Positions 10,055 through 19,268 of a stretch of 64,000 nt of DNA are shown here, piece after piece. The stretch spans positions 868,001-932,000 of the forward strand of contig JAKZAN010000005.1 in NCBI GenBank assembly GCA_023053545.1. Reading direction: 5' to 3'. Numbering within the stretch: the stretch's first letter is position 1; the number at the start of each line of letters is the position of its first letter. The stretch comes from Lepidurus packardi (taxonomy: Eukaryota; Arthropoda; Branchiopoda; Notostraca; Triopsidae). Made by a program: the position numbers and the translations under genes. The notes under the pieces were generated by a model. The model did not search any database, was not told where the DNA came from, and worked only from the letters and a program-made list of their open reading frames with translations.

Positions 10055-11506
10055 TTAGTCTTGTTCGATTAGTCGTTGAGGTCTACGTCTTAAACGGTCT
10101 GAACAACGTGGTAACCCAGATACCAATGGCTGGTTGTTGGGTGCCTGTTCTAGATCTACCTCCGGTACGGCAGCTTCATCGGTTGCCCAAATTTCATCGT
10201 CTCCTGCACGTGGCTCTTCCGTATGTGATGATGCCACAGTGTTGCTTTTTAGTTGGTCTATGTGACGTTTGAAAATGTTAACCCCTTGTTGAACCAAGTA
10301 TACCACTTGACTCAGTTTCTTTATTACTTTCGCAAAGCTCCACTTCTCCTTCCCTTTTCCGAAGCTTTTAATCCATACCTTGTCTCCAACTTCAACTGAC
10401 CGTTCTGGTTTTGTTTCAGTTTCCGTATTACGGCCGTGCTCTTCCTTTTCTAATAATAGGTCCAAAAGAGTTCTTAGTTTTCTCCCCATGAGCATTTCCG
10501 CTGGACTGCGTTTGGTACTGGGTACTGGCGTACTACGATAAGTCAAAAGGAATTTAGCCAGTTTCAGCTCTAGGTTTCCCAAATCAAGTTTTGCTGTTTT
10601 CAACGAGTCTTTGAACGTCCTTACTGCTCTTTCGGCTTCTCCGTTAGATTGAGGATGGTACGGAGGAGATAAAATATGCTGCACTCCATTTGTCTTCATG
10701 AATTTTCCAAACTCTTCCGAAGTAAATTGTGGACCATTATCAGTTACAAAGGTTTTTGGTACGCCATGTGTAGCAAATATAGTGCGCAGTTCTTTGACTG
10801 TAGCGCTTGCAGTAGTTGAACTCATTAGAACTACTTCTATCCATTTAGAGTAGGTGTCCACCAATATTAGAAATATTCGATTTAGAAATGGCCCCGCAAA
10901 ATCCGCATGAAGCCGGTCCCACGGCTTCTCTGTTTTCGGCCATGACCAACCTTTGAGTAATGCTGGTGAAGCTGAAGTCTCTTGGCAGGCCGTGCAACTT
11001 TTTATCATAATTTCTATGTCCGCATCCAAACTTGGCCACCATACGTAAAGTCGTGCTAAGCTTTTCATTCGTACAATGCCGGGATGGCCAGCATGCAAAT
11101 CGTTCAGCACTTGCTGGCGTAGGGTTTCAGGAATCACTACTCGTTCTCCCCTCCACAGTTTGTTGTCTTGTAATGTAAGACTTTCTTTATAGGGAAAGTA
11201 AGGTAACAAATCTCCTTTTAGCACGTTCTTTAATGGCCAACCTTTTCGAACGAAATCCGCCACATTTTTTAATTGTGTGTCTTTCCATGTCTCGGTTTCC
11301 AAATCTTTTGAGGTAATTGGCATCGTGGCTAGCTTTTTAATATTTATTTCGTTGATTTCCAAGTTTTCCTCATCTTCTTCTTCTTCTGGATTTGGTAATC
11401 TTGACAAACCGTCGGCATTTGCGTTATCCTTTGAAGTTTTGAATTTAATTTCAAAAGAATACGACTGTAGGATTATTGCCCAGCGCTGTAATCTGGAAGT
11501 TGTCAT
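10055..11506 (-). CDS. RNase H end and integrase of Gypsy-3
   Basis: A 483-aa open frame. It starts with the last RNase H residues (SRLQRWAIILQSYSFEI, NADGLSRLP), then an acidic linker. The integrase zinc-binding HHCC domain follows (HAGHPGIVRMKSLARLYVWW ... CTACQ), then the catalytic core with Asp in HADFAGPF, Asp in FVTDNGPQF and Glu in HPQSNGEAERAV. The C-terminal module (VGDKVWIKSFGKGKEKW, then VYLVQQG) and an Arg-rich tail complete it. Integrase inserts the element cDNA into nuclear DNA. The frame is intact, but it is separated from the upstream Pol by the break near 11540. Confidence 0.88.
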   Translation of the reverse strand: MTTSRLQRWAIILQSYSFEIKFKTSKDNANADGLSRLPNPEEEEDEENLEINEINIKKLATMPITSKDLETETWKDTQLKNVADFVRKGWPLKNVLKGDLLPYFPYKESLTLQDNKLWRGERVVIPETLRQQVLNDLHAGHPGIVRMKSLARLYVWWPSLDADIEIMIKSCTACQETSASPALLKGWSWPKTEKPWDRLHADFAGPFLNRIFLILVDTYSKWIEVVLMSSTTASATVKELRTIFATHGVPKTFVTDNGPQFTSEEFGKFMKTNGVQHILSPPYHPQSNGEAERAVRTFKDSLKTAKLDLGNLELKLAKFLLTYRSTPVPSTKRSPAEMLMGRKLRTLLDLLLEKEEHGRNTETETKPERSVEVGDKVWIKSFGKGKEKWSFAKVIKKLSQVVYLVQQGVNIFKRHIDQLKSNTVASSHTEEPRAGDDEIWATDEAAVPEVDLEQAPNNQPLVSGLPRCSDRLRRRPQRLIEQD

Positions 11507-12141
11507 AACGGGAATGCCCCGTTTCGGGTGGAAAATCCAAGTGGTTGATGATCTGTTACCAGTGTAAATACTCGTCCGTAGAGGTATTGATGAAATTTCC
11601 TTAACCCGACTATTATGGCTAACCCTTCGCGTTCAATTTGTGAGTAATTTCTCTGGGCGGCATTTAACGTTTGCGACATAAACGCAATAGGTTGTTCTAG
11701 CCCTTCCGGCGATGTCTGCGATAGTACCGCTCCGACACCGTACGGTGACGCGTCCACTGACAACGTTAATTTTAGTTTGGAATTGTAATGCCCTAAAACA
11801 GGAGCTGTCATTAGGGATTCCTTTAGTTTCGCAAACGCGTTTTGTTCCCTATTGGTCCATAACCAACTAGCTTCTGCTTGCAATAATTGGTATAATGGAT
11901 GTGCAATGCTAGACATATTAGGAATAAGCTTCCTGTAATAATTTACCATTCCCAGGAACGATTGCAGTTGTAGTATATCTTTAGGTGCCGGAATTTGCAA
12001 TATCCCCTCCACTTTACGTGGGGACGGCTTGATTCCATTGGCTTGAACAATGTATGCAAAGTATTCCACTTTGTCTTTTAAAAATACACACTTGTTTATT
12101 AATGTGTAATCCGAACTTCTTCAGTCGCTTAAAATCCTCTT
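11503..12141 (-). pseudogene. C-terminal reverse transcriptase and RNase H of Gypsy-3
   Basis: Continuation of Pol after the BEL-1 insertion: the connection region (SFLGMVNYYRKLIPN) and RNase H (LTLSVDASPYGVGAVLSQ, EREGLAIIVGLRKFHQYLYG, LVTDHQPL). There are two frame breaks. One is near 12090, before KVEYFAYIV. The other is at about 11533-11545, right after the conserved TDHQPL, where a few bases appear to be lost and the frame runs into a TAA near 11503. The integrase frame starts in the overlap. Confidence 0.85.
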
Positions 12142-12146
12142 GTAAG

Positions 12147-12407
12147 TAATTTACTTCACTAAAATCAACTTAGAAATAACACGTACTCTTCTTCCTTGCT
12201 ATTCGTCGACTGTATTGAACTGTAGAAGACTGTTTTTTGGTGGCTATTTACAGAGGTTTTTATAGTCCCTAGTCGTAGAGAAAACGTCGAAGTTCTGAAG
12301 AAGCAAGTCAGTTCGGAAGTTCTTGCGAAGTCAGACCAGGTCAAAGGCTTAGATGAGTCATGTCAGATCAGTCAGGTCGAAGGTTCAGAAGGTCAAAAAA
12401 CACAACA
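12147..12407 (-). repeat. 3' LTR of BEL-1
   Basis: 261 bp; on minus it starts TGTTGTGTTTTTTGACC and ends AGTGAAGTAAATTA. A TATA box is visible on minus as ACTATAAAAACC. The polypurine tract aaaggggggagaa (minus, 12408-12420) lies next to its start. Confidence 0.92.
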
Positions 12408-12438
12408 TTCTCCCCCCTTTGTTAAGCAATTGGATGAA

Positions 12439-15400
12439 TTAACAAAAATAGGACAATTCTAAAGGGTATAAACGGTTAATGGGTCTATTAATAATTCCAT
12501 CCTTAGTCTTGACTTCAACGGCACGTGTTCTTCCATCTCGTCCGGGATAAATGTTAGTCACTCGTGCCAATTTCCAATGTTGTCTTCTTATGTTATCTTC
12601 TTGAAGAATAACAATGTCTCCGATCTTGACCGACTTAGAGGAGGTCTTTTGATTGGGGTTTCTCCAGAGTTCTGGCAAGTATTCTCGGAGCCATCGCTTC
12701 CAAAAGTGTTCGCTTAGTTGTTCACGATAACGCGTTTGTTTTAACAGGTCTTGAGCTTGGCTAGTGACTGGGCGATCAGGATAAACGAGTGGTGGGAGTA
12801 AAGGTAGTCGTTTACCTACTAAAAAGTGGCTTGGAGTGAGAGGTTCTAGTTCGTTCGGGTCGTCATACAGATGAGTTAAGGGACGCGAATTAAGAGTGGC
12901 CTCCACCTCGGTTAACACGGTTTGGAATTCTTCCGCTTTGGTACTGGTATTTCCGAGAACCTTTTTTAGCGCTTGTTTAGTGCTACGCACCATTCGTTCG
13001 TAGAAGCCACCCCACCACGGTGCTCTTTCGACGATAAATTTCCATTTAATGCGCAAGTTGGCGAGAAAATCTTGTGATTCAGTACCTCGTAGATTGACAT
13101 GAAGTTGTTGTAAGTCGCGGTTTGCTTTTTTGAAGGTCAATGCATTATCGGAGTATATAATTCGTGGAATTGCACGCCGTGCTATAAATCGTCGTAAGGC
13201 CATAAGGAATACGGGAGTGCTTAAGTCGGATACCAACTCAAGATGAACTGCACGAGTTACAGCACATGTAAAGAGGCAAATGTAAGCTTTAGCTGATCCA
13301 GTTGCTGTTTTGAGGAACACGGGTCCTGCAAAGTCAATTCCACATGTTTCAAAAGGGGCTGTAGGATTCGTTCGATCGAATGGTAGTGGGGCTATGGGTT
13401 CCAGGAAAGGGAGTGAGTTTTGGCGGTTGCATGTGACGCATTCGCGAAGAACGGATTTGACAATCTGTTTGCCTCGTAGGATCCAATAGGTTTCACGAAC
13501 AACAGCCAGGGTATCTCGAGGTCCAGCGTGACAGTTGCGCAAATGATGATAACGGATAACTAATTTGGTAAAATGATGGTTGGCGGGAAGAATGATCGGA
13601 CTATTATTGAAATCGGGCAAATGCGTTAAACGCAGTCGGCTTCCAACGCGCAATAGGCTGTCAGCTGGATCTTTGGTAGGATTGAAGGGTTTTAGAGGCG
13701 ACGAATCTGCCACATTTTTACCTTCGTTCAGACGCACGAAGTCAGATTTGAATGTTTCTTGTTGAGTTTGCTTAACCCACCACAACTCAGCTGTATCTAA
13801 TTCTTTAGAGGTCAATCGGCCGCGTTGTCGCAGAGTTATCGGTGTCCGAGCATTGTGCACGAATCTTCGAATAGTAGCTGTCAGTCTAACGAGCTTGGAT
13901 AAAGAGCTGAATTTTTCTAGGTCAATCAGGCGGGTTGATTTTACGGAATCTGTAACAGTGAGAGTAGTTTGGGTTTTCTTCAATTCCGACCAGACCTTGG
14001 AATTTGAGTTACATTTTTTGACTGCGTTGTGTTGAGGCCAGTGCTGTTCGGGTTGAGTCAACCAGACGGGACCTTTCCACCATGCAAGATTGTTGATTAG
14101 ATTGGAGGTAAGCTCCCCCCGTGAGGCAAGGTCAGCAGGGTTATCCTTTCCGGGACAGTATCTCCAAGTGGCGATATTCGTTTGGGTTTGGATTTCTTGC
14201 ACACGATTTGCGACGAACGTTTTCCATTGGTGTGGAAGTCCTTTGATCCAGGCAAGAACTACTTGGGAGTCTGTCCAGTACACGCAGGTCAAAGTATTTC
14301 CGTAACAGGGAGCAAGTGATTTCTTCAAGTACTGGCTAACACGAGCGGACAGGACTGCGCCTAGAAGTTCCATGCGAGGTATCGATACTCGATTGACCGG
14401 GGCCACTCTGGTTTTACTAGTCAAGAAAGCTGTGGTAATTCCAGTTTCTCCTGCAATTCGAAGATAAGCTACCGTCCCGTAACCGACTTCACTTGCATCG
14501 CTGAATAAATGTATTTGAGCGTTCAAAGAAGAGTAGGGTCCATAAAAACGGGGAATCATGAACCCATTCAGGTAAATTAGATCTTTTATCCATCTTGAAA
14601 ATTTGTCGGCTAATTCGGGAGGGAGTGGGTCACGCTTTAAGCGATTCCAGGTGGATCCAAGTCGTCGTTTTGCGAGTTCGAAATTGTCAGGGACGCTTGG
14701 GCGAGATTCTTTCCATGGCAGGGCAATGGAGTAACGTTGACCGTTATAATGAATGGATTTTCTTAAAACTTCGTGAATAGGATCGGGATGGGAGTTCAAA
14801 GATTCCTTGGTTTGAATACCAATGCTTTCTAATTCCCAGAACTTACCAAGAGTCGTATTAAGGGCGTTCTCTTCGGGAAGGTAGTCCATTTTAACGAATA
14901 GGGATGTTATTGACGATCGGGAGGCTGTCGGGTTAACAGCAATGGGTCCATGGAGCAACCATCCTACTCGGCTACTTATGGCGACTGGGCCGTCCGGAAT
15001 CCTTTCCACTTGGTCTGTAACGATCATCCAGTATTGATCAGCGCCGATTAATAATTCAATAGGTTGATGGGATCCGGAGTTCAGTTCGTCTGCTAAAGGA
15101 AGGCAGTTGGCTGGTAAATTCTTGAGCCAAGTACCTGTAGATAGAATGGGAAGAGAATTACAGATATATGGGATTTCTAATGCTTGAATGGGTATGGGAT
15201 CATGATTGGAGTGTATTCCAGTGATGTCCATCGTGACTCGGGAAACCTTCTGTGTACTTGGACGGGGATTACCAAAGGTATGGATGTTTACATCTTCCAT
15301 TTGAGATTGATTCAACCCCAAACGCCGGGAAAGAGATTGTGTAACATAGGTACGATGGCTTCCTCCGTCGAAAACACATCGGATCAATTCTTTTCCTTTG

Positions 15401-16890
15401 GGGCCGTGGGCATAAACAGTAGCCGTTTGTAAGGCCACCATGCTGCTGAGGGTCAGATTTGCTAATGTCGTAACGGGTTCGGAATTAGGCTCAGGAATGT
15501 TATTCGTAGCAGGCGTTTTCGGTTGCTGGGCATCGCTAGAAGGATCGTTGGCCTTTTTGGCAGAGGGGTTTCCCTTCTGGTTGCCTTCACGTCGACTGCA
15601 AATTGTAGTGTGGTGTTTGCCTTTACAAGTTCGGCATCGTTGATTGGCGATAGGGCAAGTGCTAATCATGTGGCCTCTCTTCAGGCAGTTGTAACAACGA
15701 CCTTGTTTTTTCAAGGAGTTACGACGTTCGGATTTTGGTTGGGAACAGGCATAAGCGTTGTGCTCGTGGGAGTTACAAAAGGGACATCCTTTACCGTCAT
15801 CCAGCTGTGGAGGTGTGGGGGCTGGATTCCCAGCTGTCAAGGCTGATAGCGTCGGAACGGATGGTCTGGAGGATTCCGGCAACTGTGAGGAATCAGGGGA
15901 ATTTTTTGTAGGACACAATAGTTGGCATCGTTCTCTACTCTCCACTTCAGTTCGTAAAAAGGACATAAGGTCTGTCAAATCCATGGAGCCCTTGCACTGG
16001 CGTGTAAAATCAAGCACCAAATCGCGAGGGATCTTGGCTAAAACTGCCGTGGGGAGTAAGGTGTTATAGGTGGCTGGAGGGATATTCAAAGATTTTAATC
16101 CATTGATGTGCCCTTGGCATGTGTCGTAAAGAGATCGAAGTTGTTTCACATCCCGAGATTGCCTTATTGGTGGTAGGTCTAAGAACCCTTTCATGTGCGC
16201 CGAGATGATGACTTCAGTTCGTCCAAACCTTTCTTTCAAGATTCGGATTGCTTCGTCGTAGTTGGCATCTGTAAGTTGTATACAGTTGACCGCTTCCAAT
16301 GCTTCTTTCTGCAACAGGGATTTCAAGTAAGTGAATTTATCTATGTTGGATAATGCTGGTTGATCGTGGATAGCATTCTGGAAACAATCCCAAAATGATT
16401 GCCACTGATAAACATCTCCGGAAAAGGTTCGCAATTCTAGTTTGGGGAGTCGTAAGTGAGCCGAAGCACTCGTCGTCGTAGGCGTAGGGGGTGTAGGGAC
16501 GTTGCTGGCTATCAAATGCGTCTGAGTTCCGGGTAGCCCTGTTGGTGATGGAGAAGTATTCACTAGCTGGATTTCAACACGAGTCTTCATTTCGATGTAT
16601 TCGTCTTCATGAGTGGCACACTCGACTATGTCGGCGTCGAGATCCTCTTCGGAAGCAAGGATAGTCTGTATCTGGTTCGAGATATCTTGCAGAGTCTTGA
16701 GTCTGTTTCCAAGTTGAGCCACTCCATAACGCAGTTGATCGAGGTCGGGGGCACCGCTATCGAATTGTCGTTTCAGCTTAGCTATGTGGTCGTTAAAAAG
16801 ACGTCGATGTGCTCCTCTTTTCCTCTTTAGGCTGGTCAGAAGTCCAGCATCCGGGGGTTGCGTATGGCTGGTACCAGGATTGTCGGCCAT
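12439..16890 (-). CDS. BEL-1 Gag-protease-RNase H-integrase polyprotein, RT deleted in frame
   Basis: One open frame of 1483 aa from ATG 16890. Gag core (DUF1759-type) at about 148-325. CCHC-like knuckles at 369-382, 399-412 and 419-431. Aspartyl protease (DUF1758-type) near 506-516, with FDGGSH. The pre-RT region ends near 752 (RRLGSTWNRLKRDP). The next residues, PPELADKFSRWIKDL, belong after the RT thumb, so about 350 residues with fingers, palm and the YxDD motif are absent. RNase H at about 793-930 keeps Asp798, Glu841, Asp874 and Asp920. Integrase HHCC is at about 1114-1154, with core Asp1186, Asp1248 and Glu1298. BEL-2, with a complete RT, is about 300 residues longer. Confidence 0.9.
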   Translation of the reverse strand: MADNPGTSHTQPPDAGLLTSLKRKRGAHRRLFNDHIAKLKRQFDSGAPDLDQLRYGVAQLGNRLKTLQDISNQIQTILASEEDLDADIVECATHEDEYIEMKTRVEIQLVNTSPSPTGLPGTQTHLIASNVPTPPTPTTTSASAHLRLPKLELRTFSGDVYQWQSFWDCFQNAIHDQPALSNIDKFTYLKSLLQKEALEAVNCIQLTDANYDEAIRILKERFGRTEVIISAHMKGFLDLPPIRQSRDVKQLRSLYDTCQGHINGLKSLNIPPATYNTLLPTAVLAKIPRDLVLDFTRQCKGSMDLTDLMSFLRTEVESRERCQLLCPTKNSPDSSQLPESSRPSVPTLSALTAGNPAPTPPQLDDGKGCPFCNSHEHNAYACSQPKSERRNSLKKQGRCYNCLKRGHMISTCPIANQRCRTCKGKHHTTICSRREGNQKGNPSAKKANDPSSDAQQPKTPATNNIPEPNSEPVTTLANLTLSSMVALQTATVYAHGPKGKELIRCVFDGGSHRTYVTQSLSRRLGLNQSQMEDVNIHTFGNPRPSTQKVSRVTMDITGIHSNHDPIPIQALEIPYICNSLPILSTGTWLKNLPANCLPLADELNSGSHQPIELLIGADQYWMIVTDQVERIPDGPVAISSRVGWLLHGPIAVNPTASRSSITSLFVKMDYLPEENALNTTLGKFWELESIGIQTKESLNSHPDPIHEVLRKSIHYNGQRYSIALPWKESRPSVPDNFELAKRRLGSTWNRLKRDPLPPELADKFSRWIKDLIYLNGFMIPRFYGPYSSLNAQIHLFSDASEVGYGTVAYLRIAGETGITTAFLTSKTRVAPVNRVSIPRMELLGAVLSARVSQYLKKSLAPCYGNTLTCVYWTDSQVVLAWIKGLPHQWKTFVANRVQEIQTQTNIATWRYCPGKDNPADLASRGELTSNLINNLAWWKGPVWLTQPEQHWPQHNAVKKCNSNSKVWSELKKTQTTLTVTDSVKSTRLIDLEKFSSLSKLVRLTATIRRFVHNARTPITLRQRGRLTSKELDTAELWWVKQTQQETFKSDFVRLNEGKNVADSSPLKPFNPTKDPADSLLRVGSRLRLTHLPDFNNSPIILPANHHFTKLVIRYHHLRNCHAGPRDTLAVVRETYWILRGKQIVKSVLRECVTCNRQNSLPFLEPIAPLPFDRTNPTAPFETCGIDFAGPVFLKTATGSAKAYICLFTCAVTRAVHLELVSDLSTPVFLMALRRFIARRAIPRIIYSDNALTFKKANRDLQQLHVNLRGTESQDFLANLRIKWKFIVERAPWWGGFYERMVRSTKQALKKVLGNTSTKAEEFQTVLTEVEATLNSRPLTHLYDDPNELEPLTPSHFLVGKRLPLLPPLVYPDRPVTSQAQDLLKQTRYREQLSEHFWKRWLREYLPELWRNPNQKTSSKSVKIGDIVILQEDNIRRQHWKLARVTNIYPGRDGRTRAVEVKTKDGIINRPINRLYPLELSYFC

Positions 16891-16949
16891 GGTAGTTAAA
16901 TTAACTTGTAAGATATGATATTTACCGACGATCCGGCCCGGAGGACCAA

Positions 16950-17210
16950 TAATTTACTTCACTAAAATCAACTTAGAAATAACACGTACTCTTCTTCCTT
17001 GCTATTCGTCGACTGTATTGAACTGTAGAAGACTGTTTTTTGGTGGCTATTTACAGAGGTTTTTATAGTCCCTAGTCGTAGAGAAAACGTCGAAGTTCTG
17101 AAGAAGCAAGTCAGTTCGGAAGTTCTTGCGAAGTCAGACCAGGTCAAAGGCTTAGATGAGTCATGTCAGATCAGTCAGGTCGAAGGTTCAGAATGTCAAA
17201 AAACACAACA
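16950..17210 (-). repeat. 5' LTR of BEL-1
   Basis: 261 bp, one visible difference from the 3' LTR. It is followed inward by the primer binding site TTGGTCCTCCGGGCCGG (16933-16949 on minus). The same first 12 bases of the primer site occur in BEL-2, so both use the same tRNA or a close relative. Confidence 0.92.
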
Positions 17211-17215
17211 GTAAG

Positions 17216-18513
17216 TTTCTTAGGTGTTCTTCGTTATTTGCACCGGTCACCAGAATATCATCTAGAATGGCTCCTACGTTGTCAATGCCTTGTAGCATCT
17301 TTTCCATAAAATTCTGAAATATGGCTGGGGCTGAAGCCACTCCAAATGGTAGTCGCGTATAACGGTACAGTCCCAAATGTGTATTAATAGTCACCAAGTC
17401 CTTCGCTTCCGGAGATAGCAATAACTGTTGGTAAGCCCCGGTTAAATCTATCTTTGAAAATTTCTGGCCCCCGTTTAGTTTGATAAACAGCTCTTCTGCT
17501 GTAGGTAATGGGTATTCCGGAATTTCCAAGAAATTATTTATAGTAACCTTATAATCGCCACAAATGCGTATTGTTCCATTGGGTTTTGCTACCGGAACTA
17601 TCGGAGTTGCCCAGTCACTGTAGTCTACCTTTTCTAAAACTCCAGTTTCTTCTAATCTTTGTAGTTCGGCCGCTACCTTCTCTTTTATAGCAAACGGTAC
17701 TTGCCTAGGCTTGAAAAACTTCGGTTCAGCTCCCGGTTTTAATCGCAATTTAGCCCGGTATCTCGTTACGGTTCCCAACTTGTCATCAAACAGCTCTCCG
17801 TATTTCTTCAATAAGACCTCCAGTTTATCTTGCTTCGGATCCGTGATGTTCAATATGCGATGGTTTTGCCAATCTAGTTTCAGTTTATGAATCCAGTTTC
17901 TGCCCAATAATGCGTGGCCTTTTCCTTTGACGATAATTAAAGGAACGGTTGCCCGGTTGTCTTTACAGCGGACATCAACCAAAATCTCTCCGAGTACGGA
18001 AACATTCTCTCCAGTGTAAGTCTGCAATTCTACGCTGGATGGTTCCAATTTTATCTTTGCCCATAACTTCGAGTAAAGTTTCTCAGAGGCTAGGCTTACT
18101 GCTGCTCCGGTGTCTAACTCAAACATGCTGTTTTTTCCTTGAACTTCCAAAGGCACTAACCATTCCTTGGTGCTTTGTGCTTTTGTTACACACTGAAAAA
18201 GGCCGTAACTCTTCTTGTTACCCTTTACTGATATGTGCCCAAGCGTTGAAGTATAAGATTCCCCTTCAGAACCTTGGTCATCTTCTGAGGTTCCAAGCTT
18301 GTCTAGATAACGTACTGGTGCTTTCCGTTTACTTAACTTTCCATTTACCCCACTGGTCTCTCCTTTTTCCACTTTATTGCCTTTTTTTATGCTGCTCTGG
18401 TTTTCTTCGCCCTTTTTCTTGGAAGGCTGTAGCCACATGGCCTTTTTTCCCACAGTTATAACATTCGGCTGTACGAAAACGGCAATTCTCCGGGGTGTGG
18501 TTCTTCCTTCCAC
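17216..18513 (-). pseudogene. Protease and N-terminal reverse transcriptase of Gypsy-3, cut by BEL-1
   Basis: N-terminal part of Pol. The aspartyl protease is marked by FELDTGAAVSL (canonical Asp-Thr-Gly) and ALLGRNW. Reverse transcriptase follows with TPIVPVAKPNGTIRICGDY, YPLPTAEELF, FSKIDLTGAYQQL, TRLPFGVASAPAIFQ and the catalytic motif as ILDD (Ile where Tyr or Phe is usual). Just after EEHLRN the sequence runs into BEL-1 at 17215/17210. The reading frame picks up again on the other side of BEL-1 at 12146. Confidence 0.88.
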
Positions 18514-19093
18514 AACGCCAGCACGTTTTAAACGAAATTTTTTCCAAATTTTGGGTTACCTCTCGGCTTTCGTTCATCTGCTGAGATTCCGATTCCGCTG
18601 CTTCCATAGTTTGCGCAAATTGCAATGCAGTAGCCATAGTGAGCTTTTCCTTAGTTAATAATTGTTTCTGTATGTTCTTTGAAGTTAATCCACACACGAA
18701 ACGGTCTCGTAAGGCTTCACTTAAATTTGTAGCGAAATTGCACTTCTCTGCCAATCTTTTTAAATCTGTGGCGAACTGAGTTACAGATTCCTCTTCCCTT
18801 TGATTTCTCTTGTGAAACTTGTACCTTTCAGCAATTTCCAACTGTTTTGGTTGGTAGTGAGTTGTTAACAACGACTTAAGTTCGATGTAACTTTTCGCAC
18901 TCGGCTTTTCAGGCATGAGCAAGTTCCTAATCACATTGTACGTTTTACCCCCACAAACACTTAAAAAGACTGCGCGTTGTTTATTCGCCTCTGTAATGTC
19001 GGTTGCTTCAAAATACTGCTCCAGACGATCGACATAATCACCGAAATCTTGGTTTTCGTCGAATTCTTCAAACTGGGTTCTTTGATTCGCCAT
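18374..19093 (-). CDS. gag: Gag of Gypsy-3
   Basis: Structural protein of 239 aa starting at ATG 19093, just inside the primer binding site. The N-terminal two thirds are a Gag helical region (DYVDRLEQYFEATD; ESVTQFATDLKRLAEKC). Two CCHC knuckles follow: CWRCGRKNHTPENC at 191-204 and CYNCGKKGHVATAF at 211-224, where the last Cys is replaced by Phe. The pol frame is +1 relative to gag and the two overlap by 140 bases. A single small indel at about 18422-18428 would explain both the lost Cys and the frame change, so gag and pol may originally have been one frame (inference). Confidence 0.85.
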   Translation of the reverse strand: MANQRTQFEEFDENQDFGDYVDRLEQYFEATDITEANKQRAVFLSVCGGKTYNVIRNLLMPEKPSAKSYIELKSLLTTHYQPKQLEIAERYKFHKRNQREEESVTQFATDLKRLAEKCNFATNLSEALRDRFVCGLTSKNIQKQLLTKEKLTMATALQFAQTMEAAESESQQMNESREVTQNLEKISFKTCWRCGRKNHTPENCRFRTAECYNCGKKGHVATAFQEKGRRKPEQHKKRQ

Positions 19094-19101
19094 TGTAAGT
19101 A

Positions 19102-19115
19102 AATCCTCGTCGCCA
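19102..19115 (-). promoter_or_regulatory. Primer binding site of Gypsy-3
   Basis: On plus the sequence aatcctcgtcgcca reads like a tRNA 3' end finishing in CCA, so on minus it is the primer binding site (TGGCGACGAGGATT), one base inside the LTR. The tRNA species is not certain. Confidence 0.7.
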
Positions 19116-19116
19116 C

Positions 19117-19268
19117 TGTTATGTCTGGGCTACAATTGTATTATGAAAGATAACCAGTGAGCTGGTAGGTCTAACACCGACTGGTGTTCTACATCTCTGG
19201 GGTCTGGTATATAGGCTGCGAAGCCAGTTACGAATGGGGCGAGGGTGTTAGTCTGGTCATACATAACA
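19117..19268 (-). repeat. 5' LTR of Gypsy-3
   Basis: 152 bp identical to 9805-9956. The target duplication CAGCC follows at 19269-19273 and leads back into non-LTR-1 ORF1. The primer binding site is the next feature inward. Confidence 0.92.

Larger units (their letters stand above)
12147..17210 (-). mobile_element. BEL-1: BEL/Pao LTR retrotransposon lacking the RT core
   Basis: Minus-strand BEL/Pao element inserted in the reverse transcriptase gene of Gypsy-3. LTRs of 261 bp at 12147-12407 and 16950-17210 differ at one base that I can see (gaaggtc against gaatgtc). A 5-bp target duplication GTAAG lies at 12142-12146 and 17211-17215. Primer binding site, one long ORF and a polypurine tract are all in place. 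Reverse transcriptase is missing from the ORF without loss of frame. The element therefore looks recently mobilised, although it should need RT supplied by a relative. Confidence 0.93.
9805..19268 (-). mobile_element. Gypsy-3: Ty3/Gypsy LTR retrotransposon inserted in non-LTR-1, itself carrying BEL-1
   Basis: Minus-strand Ty3/Gypsy element with 152-bp LTRs at 9805-9956 and 19117-19268 that I read as identical, flanked by a 5-bp target-site duplication CAGCC (9800-9804 and 19269-19273). Order from the 5' end on minus: LTR, primer binding site, gag (19093-18374), protease and RT start (18513-17216), BEL-1 insertion (12147-17210), rest of RT and RNase H (12141-11503), integrase (11506-10055), polypurine tract, LTR. 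Identical LTRs mean a recent insertion, yet several single-base frame breaks are present. There is no env-like ORF. Confidence 0.93.
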
